From the NCBI GenBank assembly GCA_020851565.1, contig JADZCN010000079.1, positions 1 through 34,551 on the forward strand: a DNA stretch of 34,551 bases. The letters run 5' to 3'. A program made the translations under genes and the position numbers. Of this stretch, positions 15,441 through 23,691 are shown in pieces. The number at the start of each line of letters is the position of its first letter. Position 1 is the stretch's first letter. Source of the stretch: Acidobacteriota bacterium (GTDB taxonomy: Bacteria > Acidobacteriota > Vicinamibacteria > Vicinamibacterales > UBA2999). The notes under the pieces were generated by a model, which was not told where the DNA came from, did no database searches, and saw only the letters and a program-made list of their open reading frames with translations.

Positions 15441-17324
15441 CTACTGGCTTCCCAGCGGCAGCGTGATGGACGATGGCCGTGCCTTGCTCCGATAGACGCG
15501 CTGGGTGGCCGCCTTGAAGTCCTCCGGCCTCGCCTTCGGGATGTCGGTGAAGACTTGTGGGTTGCGATCCGTCAGCGGGAACCACGAGCTCTGGACCTGC
15601 ACCATCAGCCGGTGGCCGCGCCGGAACGTGTGCGCCATGTCGGGCAGGTCGAAGCGGATGCGATCCGGCTGGTCGGGCACGAACGGCACCGGCTTCTCGA
15701 AGCTCTGACGGAACTTCCCGCGGAACGGCTCGCCGCGGACGAGCTGCTGATACCCGCCCATGCGCACGCGGTTGGCCGGCTCGGGCATCGGCCCCTTCCA
15801 CTCGGGCGTGGGGTAGTCGGCGGGGAAGACATCGATCACCTTGACGACGAAGTCGGAGTCGGTGCCCGAGGTGGAGACGTGCAGGTCCACCGAGATGGGG
15901 CCGTGCACGGTCAGGTCCTCCTCGAGCGGCGCCGTGGCATACACGAGCACGTCGGGCCGCGTGGCCGCGAAGCGCTGGTCTTCGGTCATGTAGTCGCGCT
16001 GCATGCCCATCTGCACGTGGCCCACGTACGGTACGGGCCGGTTGGGGTCGCTCAGGTACTGGTCGTAGGCCTCGGCGTCGCCCGGCGCGGTCGTCGTCAG
16101 CGCACCACCTGCGCCAAGGTACATCGTCTGCTTCGCGGCACCGGGGGGCCAGGCGTCGAACGTCCGCCAGCGGTTCGTGCCCGTCTCGTACATGGTGACG
16201 GGAGCTACGCCCTTGCCCTTGTCCTTCAAGTGCTGCATGAAGAAGGGAAACTCGACGTGCTCGCGGTACCAGGCGGAGGTGTCCTGCCCGAAATCGAGAT
16301 TGCCGACCGCGCGGCCGGTGTCACGCGACCAGCTGCCGTGCGTCCACGGCCCCATCACGAGGTGGTTCTTCGTCGACGGGCTCTCCGCACGGATCGTGCG
16401 ATAGGTCAGCAGCGGCCCGGCGAGATCCTCGGCGTCGTACCACCCCCCGACCGTCAGCACCGCGGGCGCGATGCCCTTGAAGTGCTTCCAGATGGATCGC
16501 GCCTTCCAGAAATCGTCGTACGTGGTGTGCTCTAGGTTCAGCCGGTAGTACGGATTGGCCAGCACGCCGTGACGCTCCGCCCCTGCCCAGAGCGGCCCCA
16601 GCTGCCGGTAGAACTCGTACCCGCTCGGCGTGCCGTAGTCGAAGGGCACGGAGGGCAGGGGACGCGTGGGGTCTGGCCGCGGCTTGAAGCTGGCGTAGAA
16701 GCCGAAGTTCGCCGCCAGCATGAATGCGCCGTTGTGAAACGAGTCGTCGCCGAGGTAGTAGTCGGTGACCGGCGCCTGCGGCGACACGGCCTTCAGCGCC
16801 GGATGCGCGTCGATCATGCCGGCCGAGACGTAGAAGCCCGGGTAGGAGATGCCCCACATACCCACGCGGCCGTTGTTGCAGGGCACGTGCTTCACCAGCC
16901 AGTCGATCGTGTCCCACGTGTCGGTGCTCTCGTCGATGTCGCGGGGCCCCTTCTTCGGGTTGTGCGGCCGCACTTCCACCCACTCGCCCTCGGAGAGGTA
17001 GCGCCCGCGCACGTCCTGGTAGACGGCGATGATGCCCTCCTTCAGGAAGTGCTCGGAGGGGCCGATCGTGGTGCGGTAGTTGTCGATGCCGTACGGCGCC
17101 ACGGAGTACGGCGTGCGCTGCATGACGATCGGGTACGGCGTGTCGCACGTCTTCGGCACGTACACGGACGTGAAGAGCTTCACTCCGTCGCGCATCGGGA
17201 TCATGTGCTCGTACTTCGTGTACGCGGCGCGGACCGGGTTGGGTGCGTCAGCGGGCGGTTGCTGGGCGGAGAGCAGCGCCGCGCACGAGACAGCCAGCGC
17301 GGCCAGGAGAAGTCGGTGGCGCAT
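15441..17324 (-). CDS. Exported CocE/NonD-family alpha/beta hydrolase (X-Pro dipeptidyl-peptidase S15-like)
   Basis: This 627-residue protein has a Sec signal peptide (RHRLLLAALAVSCAALLSAQ). The S15/CocE catalytic domain opens with KYEHMIPMRDGVKLFTSVYVP, and the nucleophile Ser near residue 160 lies in MWGISYPGFY. The acid and base are likely in GGWYDAEDL and GPWTHGSW. A C-terminal jelly-roll domain follows (about 440-610: VHGPISVDLHVSTSGTDSDFVVKVIDV, then FRRGHRLMVQVQSSWFPLTDRNP), as in cocaine esterase and alpha-amino-acid ester hydrolases. It should cleave an ester or amide bond in the periplasm; peptide, beta-lactam and ester substrates all occur in the family. The start ATG 17324 is preferred over GTG 17327 because TAGACT ends 6 nt before it. 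It precedes the luciferase-like gene in one short transcription unit. Confidence 0.92.
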   Translation of the reverse strand: MRHRLLLAALAVSCAALLSAQQPPADAPNPVRAAYTKYEHMIPMRDGVKLFTSVYVPKTCDTPYPIVMQRTPYSVAPYGIDNYRTTIGPSEHFLKEGIIAVYQDVRGRYLSEGEWVEVRPHNPKKGPRDIDESTDTWDTIDWLVKHVPCNNGRVGMWGISYPGFYVSAGMIDAHPALKAVSPQAPVTDYYLGDDSFHNGAFMLAANFGFYASFKPRPDPTRPLPSVPFDYGTPSGYEFYRQLGPLWAGAERHGVLANPYYRLNLEHTTYDDFWKARSIWKHFKGIAPAVLTVGGWYDAEDLAGPLLTYRTIRAESPSTKNHLVMGPWTHGSWSRDTGRAVGNLDFGQDTSAWYREHVEFPFFMQHLKDKGKGVAPVTMYETGTNRWRTFDAWPPGAAKQTMYLGAGGALTTTAPGDAEAYDQYLSDPNRPVPYVGHVQMGMQRDYMTEDQRFAATRPDVLVYATAPLEEDLTVHGPISVDLHVSTSGTDSDFVVKVIDVFPADYPTPEWKGPMPEPANRVRMGGYQQLVRGEPFRGKFRQSFEKPVPFVPDQPDRIRFDLPDMAHTFRRGHRLMVQVQSSWFPLTDRNPQVFTDIPKARPEDFKAATQRVYRSKARPSSITLPLGSQ

Positions 17325-17330
17325 CACGGC

Positions 17331-17336
17331 AGTCTA
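17331..17336 (-). promoter_or_regulatory. Possible -10 box (TAGACT) 6 nt before the CocE-like start
   Basis: On the minus strand the order is TAGACT, GCCGTG, then the ATG at 17324. There is no Shine-Dalgarno. The intergenic space is shared with the divergent heme-protein gene and is only 53 bases. Confidence 0.4.
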
Positions 17337-17365
17337 ATCCACGCCCTCGCCGCCCGGGCCAGGCG

Positions 17366-17371
17366 TAAGCT
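17366..17371 (+). promoter_or_regulatory. Possible -10 box (TAAGCT) 6 nt before the heme-protein start
   Basis: TAAGCT fits TAnnnT and is followed by six bases and the ATG at 17378. There is no Shine-Dalgarno sequence between them. Confidence 0.35.
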
Positions 17372-17377
17372 GTCCGT

Positions 17378-17992
17378 ATGCGCACCAACGCTCGCTTCAT
17401 CCTGGCGGCCGTGCTCGCCACGGTGTCAGCCCCCCTGTGGTCACAAGCCCCGCCCTCTGCCCAGGTGGCAAAGGCGATCGACATGTCCGCCCCCACTCCT
17501 CAGGTGGCTGCGGCGGTGGACCGGGCCGACGCCGCGGTCCGCCAACTTCAGCTCACGCTCATCTCGCGCCTGAAGGAGGAACTGGGCCGCGGCGGGCCGA
17601 AGGCAGCGGTGACGGTGTGCCGTGACGAGGCACAGCAACTGACCGCCTCGGTCGGGAAGGCGCAGGGCCTGGCCATTGGCCGGACCAGCCACAAGATTCG
17701 CAACCCGCGTAATGCCCCGCGAGCGTGGGCCGCCGGCACCGTGGCGTCGAACGCCGGCCGTCCCATCACCGGTGCCACGCCGGCGGTGTTCGACCTGGGG
17801 GATCGCGTCGGCGTGTTGCGGCCGATTGGCCAGATGGCGATGTGCGAGACCTGCCATGGGCCGCGTGAGAAGGTGGACGCCGCCATTGGCGATGTCCTTC
17901 GCACGTCGTATCCCGATGACCAGGCCGTGGGTTTCGCCGCTGGCGACCTTCGCGGGTGGTTCTGGGTGGAGGTGCCGCTCGCGGCGCGCTGA
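17378..17992 (+). CDS. Exported single-heme Tll0287-type (DUF3365) protein
   Basis: This 204-residue protein has a signal peptide (RFILAAVLATVSAPLWSQA). It shows the Tll0287-like domain: a helix with AAVDRADAAVRQLQLTLISRL, the segment AVTVCRDEAQQLTASV, then GRTSHKIRNPRNAP (101-114) and the heme site Cys156-Glu-Thr-Cys159-His160. Covalent heme c attachment is therefore expected in the periplasm. Related domains serve as sensory inputs or as small periplasmic heme proteins; this one has no output domain, so it is stand-alone. The electron partner is unknown. It is divergent from the CocE-like gene and convergent with the glycosyltransferase gene, so it appears to be monocistronic. Confidence 0.88.
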   Translation: MRTNARFILAAVLATVSAPLWSQAPPSAQVAKAIDMSAPTPQVAAAVDRADAAVRQLQLTLISRLKEELGRGGPKAAVTVCRDEAQQLTASVGKAQGLAIGRTSHKIRNPRNAPRAWAAGTVASNAGRPITGATPAVFDLGDRVGVLRPIGQMAMCETCHGPREKVDAAIGDVLRTSYPDDQAVGFAAGDLRGWFWVEVPLAAR

Positions 17993-18001
17993 GAGACGCG
18001 C

Positions 18002-18023
18002 GGCCTGACCGGCGCGCCAGGCC
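18002..18023. terminator. Possible bidirectional terminator hairpin
   Basis: GGCCTG (18002-18007) pairs with CAGGCC (18018-18023) across a GC-rich loop containing the palindrome GGCGCGCC. It fills the 32-base gap between the convergent heme-protein and glycosyltransferase genes. No T-run follows on either strand, so intrinsic termination is uncertain. Confidence 0.35.
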
Positions 18024-18024
18024 C

Positions 18025-19458
18025 CTAGCGACGTGGCGTTGCCCGGAGCGTCATCAACCCTATGCCCAGCGGGCGGGTGTCCTCGCTCAGACCGAGCGCC
18101 GACGGGGAGGCGGCATCGGGGAACGCGAACGTGAGGGTCGCTCCCGCACGGGCCGACCCTTCGTCCACATCCACGGCCAGCGTCAGGGCGTCGGTGCCTG
18201 GGGCGACCGTGGCCTCCACCAGGCCACCCCCCGCGTGGACGCTCACGCGGCGGCGTTCTCCCGGTGCAAGCCCGGCGACGAACGGTGTCCCTTCAAGGGT
18301 CACAAGCCAGGAAGAGGCCCCTTGAAGCGGCGGCAGCCTCAGCGTGGCGGTGGGAGCCGCGCTCCAGGTTCCCCACGCTTCCGGCGCGGACCACCCGGGC
18401 CCAAGCAGTTCGATGCCGGGCATGTCGGCGCCGAAGCCGATGGTGGCGCCTTCGATGAGGGCGGCACCGATCGTCCCGAGCGTGGCGTCCCGGCCCAGGG
18501 CTCGCCGCAGGAGCCTGGCCGTGTCGCGCCCGTGCTCCAACGCGTCGGGCGCGGGGCGCACACCGAAGCGCCGCCCGGCTTCGGCGACGAGGTCCGCGGC
18601 GAAGACCGCCCCTTCGGCGGGACCTTCCGCCGCGGGGTCGTAGACGAGCGAGCGTCCCGGCCTGGCAAGTGAGAAGCGCCCGACGACCACCTCGAGCAGG
18701 CGCGGCCACTCGTCCCTCGGCGCGGTCGGCAGCGCGGCCTGCAGCATGCCCATCGCACACTCGATCCACGCCGCTCGCCGGCGCTCCCCGGGCCAGCGCA
18801 TCCAGCTTGCGTGCGTGTTCCCGGGGTGTGCCCGCTTGTAGTACACCGGTCCCGCGACCGCGTGCAGCTCTCCGGCCCGTGCGAGGCGGACGACCCAGAC
18901 GAGATCTTCGAAGGCCGCCTCGGGGCCCTCGAGCCGCAGCGGTCCGGCCGCCGCCAGGGCGTCGTGCCGAATCAGTCCACGGAACGGCAGGAAGCTCATG
19001 GACTCCAGCTGCGTGAGCACGCGTTCGAGTGCGAAGCCGGTCACCGAGGGCGTGTGCACGCGCTCGTCGCGGGCGCCGAACCACTGCACGTCCGCATAGG
19101 AGCACGCCGCCTCGGGATGCCGCGCCGCGTACTCGACGAGCGTGGACAGGTAGTCGGGCGAGCACAGGTCGTCCTGCTGCCAGTAGACGAAGAAGTCTCC
19201 GTCCGCGCGCGCCATCAGCCAGTTCAGGTTGCCGGCCCAGCCGAGCCGCTGCGGCTGAACCACCATCGTGATGCGCGGATCGGAGAGAAACGATCGGCAT
19301 CGTGCGGCGGACGCCTCGTCGGCGCCATCGATGGAGATGACGGCACACCACTCCGTCCACGTCTGGGCCACGAGCGAGCGCAGCGTCTCCTCGACGAGGT
19401 CCTCGCCGCGCCACACCGGCACGGCGACGTAGACCAGTGGCGTGGCTGCGCCCTTCAC
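18025..19458 (-). CDS. Family 2 glycosyltransferase with C-terminal beta-rich extension
   Basis: This 477-residue protein begins at a GTG that overlaps the upstream oxidoreductase stop (GTGA). The GT-A domain covers about 8-225: VYVAVPVWRGEDLVEETLRS, strand AVISIDG, WAGNLNWLMARADGDF, the metal-binding variant Gln-Gln-Asp96-Asp97 and a likely base in AFEDLVW (Glu184/Asp185). After residue 300 comes a non-catalytic part ending in a beta-sandwich-like stretch with DVDEGSARAGATLTFAFPDA and LGLSEDTRPLGIGLMTLR, sequence also seen attached to bacterial sugar-processing proteins. It should transfer a sugar from a nucleotide donor in the cytoplasm; donor and acceptor are unknown. The tight coupling to the FAD enzyme suggests the two modify the same glycan or precursor. 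The open frame extends further upstream, but the extra part overlaps the coding region of the oxidoreductase and shows no homology. Confidence 0.85.
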   Translation of the reverse strand: MKGAATPLVYVAVPVWRGEDLVEETLRSLVAQTWTEWCAVISIDGADEASAARCRSFLSDPRITMVVQPQRLGWAGNLNWLMARADGDFFVYWQQDDLCSPDYLSTLVEYAARHPEAACSYADVQWFGARDERVHTPSVTGFALERVLTQLESMSFLPFRGLIRHDALAAAGPLRLEGPEAAFEDLVWVVRLARAGELHAVAGPVYYKRAHPGNTHASWMRWPGERRRAAWIECAMGMLQAALPTAPRDEWPRLLEVVVGRFSLARPGRSLVYDPAAEGPAEGAVFAADLVAEAGRRFGVRPAPDALEHGRDTARLLRRALGRDATLGTIGAALIEGATIGFGADMPGIELLGPGWSAPEAWGTWSAAPTATLRLPPLQGASSWLVTLEGTPFVAGLAPGERRRVSVHAGGGLVEATVAPGTDALTLAVDVDEGSARAGATLTFAFPDAASPSALGLSEDTRPLGIGLMTLRATPRR

Positions 19459-20669
19459 GCGGCCCCCGCAATGCGGCGGGCAAGCGCACGTGCGAAGAGC
19501 GGGGCGACGGTCCACTTGCCCGTATCCACGGTGTGATACCGCCCGAACGAGCGGGGCCCCACGTCGGAGCGCGCGTGCAGGCCGCTTTCGTGGTCGGTCA
19601 CATCGGTCGTGCCCTGCGCGAGGATGATGCCACCCTCGACCGCCGCGCCCTCGATGGCCTCGTCCGGCAGGCCGGCCAGCGCCGGCACGAGCCCCGCCAG
19701 CGGCGCGTGGATGGCGGCTCGCAGGCACGCCTCGCCGTCGCTCCCCAGGCGATGTCCGACCTCCGGGTGACGGAGGGCGGTCGTGAGGCCCGTGCAACCG
19801 GCCGGGTACCACGACAGGAAGAGATCGCCCCCGCCGTACGGCACGATATCGCCGAAGGCGCCGAGGACGATGGTGGCGGCAGGAAGGGCGGTGTCACCGA
19901 CCGCGCGCACGCGCAGGTAGCGCTTCAACCGGTACGACCACGGGCCCCGCGGGTCAACACCCGCGGTTCGGTCCAGTCGGAGCAGATCGTCCCACGAGGC
20001 ATTGACGACATGATCGAAGGCGTCGTCGCGGACGCCGTCGGGCCCGGCCATCTCCAGCCGGACCTCGTCGGTGCTGATGGTGACGCTCGTGGCGGTGGTC
20101 CGCAGGTGAACGGCGACCCTCGGATCCTCGGAGAGGCGCTGGCGGACGAGCGACGCGAGCGGCGCGGGATCGACTGCCAGCTCGGAGGTGAGGTAGGCGT
20201 CCACGATGCCGTCCCCGGCCACGCGGGCGCGCTCGCCCGCCGTCAGGCGCCTGCAGCACGGCGCGCCCGGCACTTCGAGGTAGCTGGCGCCCGGCCGACC
20301 GGATTCGTGGGCGGCGATGTCCACCACCTGCGCGTAGAACGCCGCGAGCTCCTCGCTCGAGCACAGGCTGTCGCGATGCACCAGGTAGTGGAAGGGCGCC
20401 GACACGTCCAGGGGCAGCGTGTCGAGGTCCAGCCATCGGCGGACGATGGGCGCGAACGAGTAGGCCCCACGCGCCATGAGCCGCGCCGTGGCCAGCGAGC
20501 GGTCGTGCCCGTACACGAAGCCGAGGTGGACCTTGCCTTCGTTCTGGCGTGATGCCTGCGAGAGGCACGCCCCCTCCCGCTCGAACACGTCGACATCGTG
20601 TCCTCGCGCTGCCAGTTCCAGCGCCACGCCTGCGCCGAGCAGGCCCGCGCCGATCACCCCGATCCGCAT
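19455..20669 (-). CDS. DAO-family FAD-dependent oxidoreductase coupled to the glycosyltransferase
   Basis: This 404-residue cytoplasmic flavoprotein opens with a Rossmann motif, MRIGVIGAGLLGAGVALEL (Gly7-x-Gly-x-x-Gly12), and DVDVFEREG for the adenosine ribose. The segment SRQNEGKVHLGFVYGHDRSL (about 41-60) follows, with a distal FAD-contact stretch DHVVNASWDDLLRLDRTAG and a C-terminal TTDVTDHESGLHARSDVG. The fold is that of D-amino-acid or glycerol-3-phosphate oxidases in normal domain order, but the substrate pocket is not recognisable. ATG 20669 is chosen because GGGAG lies seven bases upstream; a GTG at 20675 is too close to it. The stop overlaps the glycosyltransferase start. It lies 92 bases after the S9 peptidase gene on the same strand, which may or may not be co-transcribed. 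Confidence 0.85.
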   Translation of the reverse strand: MRIGVIGAGLLGAGVALELAARGHDVDVFEREGACLSQASRQNEGKVHLGFVYGHDRSLATARLMARGAYSFAPIVRRWLDLDTLPLDVSAPFHYLVHRDSLCSSEELAAFYAQVVDIAAHESGRPGASYLEVPGAPCCRRLTAGERARVAGDGIVDAYLTSELAVDPAPLASLVRQRLSEDPRVAVHLRTTATSVTISTDEVRLEMAGPDGVRDDAFDHVVNASWDDLLRLDRTAGVDPRGPWSYRLKRYLRVRAVGDTALPAATIVLGAFGDIVPYGGGDLFLSWYPAGCTGLTTALRHPEVGHRLGSDGEACLRAAIHAPLAGLVPALAGLPDEAIEGAAVEGGIILAQGTTDVTDHESGLHARSDVGPRSFGRYHTVDTGKWTVAPLFARALARRIAGAA

Positions 20670-20761
20670 CCGCACGCTCCCGGGCCCCGGCCAAGTGGGT
20701 CCCGGGATGCCTCACTCTGACACGCGCGCTGCCATGTCGCCAAGCAGAGCGAGGGCCCCCT

Positions 20762-23626
20762 TCACGGGCGGCCCTGCGGCGCGGTGGCCGTTGCCGCTGG
20801 CTTCGCCGGCAGCTTGCGCCGCTGCAGGTCGCGCTCGCGATCCAGGAAGCGCTCGCCGCCCGTGATCCACGGCGCCGCGGGCGCGCCCGTGAGGTAGTGA
20901 TCGAACCATTCGAAGATGCGGTGGTGATAGTCGATCTGGTTCGCCTTCTTCCTGAGTCCGTGGTCCTCTCCTCCGTACTGCAGCAGCACCACGGTCTTCC
21001 CGGCCCGCCGCGCGATGTTGTACAGCTCCACGCCCTGGTGCCAGTGCACCGTCCCGTCGTTGTCGCCGAAGGCCACGAGCAGCGGCGTCTTCATCGTGTG
21101 CGCGCGGAAGACGGCGGAGTTGCGAATGTAGGCCTGCAGATCCTCGTAGAGCGGCACGGCCATCCGCTGCTGGCCGGTCTCGATGTGGTCGGTCTCGGCG
21201 ATGCCGCTGGACCAGTGGTGGTTGCCGTAGTTGCTCACCAGGTTGGTGATGGGCGCGCCGGCCACTCCCGCCGCGAACACGTCCGTGTGCGTCGCCAGAT
21301 ACACCGTGTCGAACCCGCCCCAGGAGTGCCCGACGATGCCCACCCTCGCGGCATCCGCTACGCCCATCTGCACGAGCTTCTGGACGGCGGGCACCACGGA
21401 CTCCACCACGGACACGCCCGGCTCGCGCGGGCGGAAGACGATATCGGGCTGCAGGTAGACGTAGCCGCGCGTGGTGAAGGCCGCCGGGTTGTAGTACTGG
21501 CGCTCGTCCGGCATCGAGAACTGGTGCACGCCGTCCGAGAGCTTCTCGTACATGTAGACCACCATCGGGTACCGCTTCCCGGGCTCGTACCCGGCGGGGT
21601 AGAAGACCGATGCCTGCAGCGCGCGTCCCTGCGCGCTCTTGTAGTCCACGACCTCGGCGCGGCCCCAGGCGTACTCCGGCATGAAGGGGTTGGTGGCCGA
21701 CACCTGCTTCGCATCCGCCAGTGACTCGCCGCCGACGTAGTAGTCGGGCGAATCGTCGAAGGCCTGCACGACGTACGCGTAGCGGTCGGCCTTCTTCGCC
21801 TTCGCGAGCCGGTCCACGCGCTTGTCGAGCCAGGTGAGCGAGGTCACGGACGAGCCCGATGGCGCGCCCGGCGCGATCCGCGCGTAGCCGGACTTCTTCG
21901 AGCGCAGGCCGAAGGTGGACACGACGAGCAGCTTCTCCCGGTCGATGAACTCCTCGTCCGGATCCAGCCGCGCGTAGCGATGGCGCACGTCGCCGGGGGC
22001 GCCGTCGGTGAGCCGCACGGCGCCCGTCCCGTCGGGCCGCACCTCCCAGATGTCCCGCTTGTCGTAGAGCAGCACGGCCCGATCCTCGCGCGTCCATCCC
22101 GCGACGCCGAAAGCCGGCTTGTGCGGCCCTGTGTCGTCCGACTCCGTGTCCACGAACGACGCCTTCACGGAGGCCGTGATGTTCACCTGCTGCCCGGTTG
22201 CCAGGTTGACCGTCCAGTAGTGGCCATCCTTGAGAAGGAGGAGATACTGCCCGGCGGGGCTGGGCCGGAGGTAGCGATCCTCGATGCGCGCGATGGTCGC
22301 GCCGCGCGCACCCGTCTTCAGGTCCACCACCCAGGCGTCGGCGTAGACGCGTCCGATGCTGCGCTCCATCGCGTAGGCGTTCGTGTCCACGACGAGCGCA
22401 CGCGGTTGATGGGGGATGGGTGTCGCCTCCTCGCCGATCGCGTTGGCGATGCGGACGAGGCGCCCCTCATCTACCCACCACGCGGCCAGCATCGAGCGCT
22501 GCCGCTCGCGCCGCGCGTCGATCTTCTGGCGTGCCATCACCGTCGTGTCCTTCGGGTGCCAGACCTGCACGTCCGGTAGTTCGTCAGGGTTGTCGCTGGT
22601 CGCGGCGACGCGGCGGGATATCGCTGTGTCCGCGGGCCGTGCCGGCTTCTCGGGCCACGGGGCCACGCCCACGTAGAGCCGCGCGCCGTCCTCGGACCAC
22701 TGTGGCGCGCGGAAGCGGACGATGCGAAGGCTGGCGTCGAGGCCGCTCTTCACCGCGTCCAGCTTCCGCACCTGGCCGGGGAGGCTTGCCACGTCCGGCC
22801 ACGCCAGCACGACGTGCGTGGGGCCGTCGCGCGTGTCGTCCGCGTGCGACCGCAGCACGGCCAGAGAGGCCGAGTCCTTGCGCCAGGCCAGGCCGCTGTA
22901 GGTGGAGGATGAGGAGTCCAGGGCGCGCAGCGTGCCCGTGGCGGTGTCGAAGAGCTGTACGCTGTTGCCGACGCCGCCTTCGACGGTGACTGCGAAGGCA
23001 AGCATAGATCCCTCGTCCTGCCAGGCGATCTCGGAGACGTTCCCGAACGTCGTATCGCGTCCGGTGGCCAGCTCGCGCACCACCAGCGTGGTGCCGGGCG
23101 CGATGGTCTCATCCGACCCGCCCGCCGCGGGGGGCGCGGCGGCCCCGGCCGGCTCCGGTGCGTAACGGCGCATGGCGAGGTGGGTGCCGGAGGGGCTGAA
23201 GGCAAACGACTCCACGCCGTTCAGCGCCAGCTGCTTGCCGGTGGCGAGCTCGAGCAGCCCCAGCTGCTTGTGCAGCGGCTTCTTGTCCTTCCGCAGCTTT
23301 GCCTCCTGCTCCTCGGAGAACCCGATCGACCAGGCCAGCCACTTCGAGTCGTCCGAGAAGGCCGGCTGCTCGCCGAAGGGCAGGGCCGTGGTCGCGCCGC
23401 CATCGCTCGACTGCACGCGGAGCTCGTTCTGGCGGTTTGCCCTTGTAATGCCGTAGACGAGCCACCGGCCATCCGGTGAGAGCGGCGTGCGCTGGGGGAC
23501 GAGCTGCTCCCAGCGGCCGTAGTCTGGCGGTTGGAGCGCGCGTGGCTGCCGGGCAGAGGGGACGGCCCAGGCGAGGCCGGCGAGCGCCATGACGAGAGCG
23601 GCACGGACGGGGACGGAGCGGGTCAT
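20762..23626 (-). CDS. Exported prolyl-oligopeptidase-family (S9) serine peptidase
   Basis: This 954-residue protein has a signal peptide (VRAALVMALAGLAWAVPSA). Residues about 35-640 form a beta-propeller with repeated blade motifs such as LSPDGRWLVYGI, FSDDSKWLAWS, FSPSGTHLAMRR and RPSPAGQYLLLL. The C-terminal alpha/beta-hydrolase domain carries nucleophile Ser768 in GHSWGGFD, the likely acid Asp857 in FGDNDGTVHWHQ and catalytic His889 in GGEDHGL. It most resembles the acyl-aminoacyl/dipeptidyl-peptidase S9 branches and is long for the family, mainly because of loops in the propeller. It should cleave small peptides in the periplasm. TGGAGG seven bases before the ATG supports the start. It is divergent from the M19-like gene across only 65 bases. 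Confidence 0.93.
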   Translation of the reverse strand: MTRSVPVRAALVMALAGLAWAVPSARQPRALQPPDYGRWEQLVPQRTPLSPDGRWLVYGITRANRQNELRVQSSDGGATTALPFGEQPAFSDDSKWLAWSIGFSEEQEAKLRKDKKPLHKQLGLLELATGKQLALNGVESFAFSPSGTHLAMRRYAPEPAGAAAPPAAGGSDETIAPGTTLVVRELATGRDTTFGNVSEIAWQDEGSMLAFAVTVEGGVGNSVQLFDTATGTLRALDSSSSTYSGLAWRKDSASLAVLRSHADDTRDGPTHVVLAWPDVASLPGQVRKLDAVKSGLDASLRIVRFRAPQWSEDGARLYVGVAPWPEKPARPADTAISRRVAATSDNPDELPDVQVWHPKDTTVMARQKIDARRERQRSMLAAWWVDEGRLVRIANAIGEEATPIPHQPRALVVDTNAYAMERSIGRVYADAWVVDLKTGARGATIARIEDRYLRPSPAGQYLLLLKDGHYWTVNLATGQQVNITASVKASFVDTESDDTGPHKPAFGVAGWTREDRAVLLYDKRDIWEVRPDGTGAVRLTDGAPGDVRHRYARLDPDEEFIDREKLLVVSTFGLRSKKSGYARIAPGAPSGSSVTSLTWLDKRVDRLAKAKKADRYAYVVQAFDDSPDYYVGGESLADAKQVSATNPFMPEYAWGRAEVVDYKSAQGRALQASVFYPAGYEPGKRYPMVVYMYEKLSDGVHQFSMPDERQYYNPAAFTTRGYVYLQPDIVFRPREPGVSVVESVVPAVQKLVQMGVADAARVGIVGHSWGGFDTVYLATHTDVFAAGVAGAPITNLVSNYGNHHWSSGIAETDHIETGQQRMAVPLYEDLQAYIRNSAVFRAHTMKTPLLVAFGDNDGTVHWHQGVELYNIARRAGKTVVLLQYGGEDHGLRKKANQIDYHHRIFEWFDHYLTGAPAAPWITGGERFLDRERDLQRRKLPAKPAATATAPQGRP

Positions 23627-23676
23627 GCGAGCGCCTCCAGGGTGTGTGGACAGTGATGTTACCGCCCGTTGCGTGA

Positions 23677-23682
23677 TAGCGT
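23677..23682 (+). promoter_or_regulatory. Possible -10 box (TAGCGT) 9 nt before the M19-like start
   Basis: TAGCGT fits TAnnnT and ends 9 nt before the ATG at 23692. No Shine-Dalgarno is visible. It lies in the short divergent region shared with the S9 peptidase gene. Confidence 0.28.
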
Positions 23683-23691
23683 TTGGCCCGC

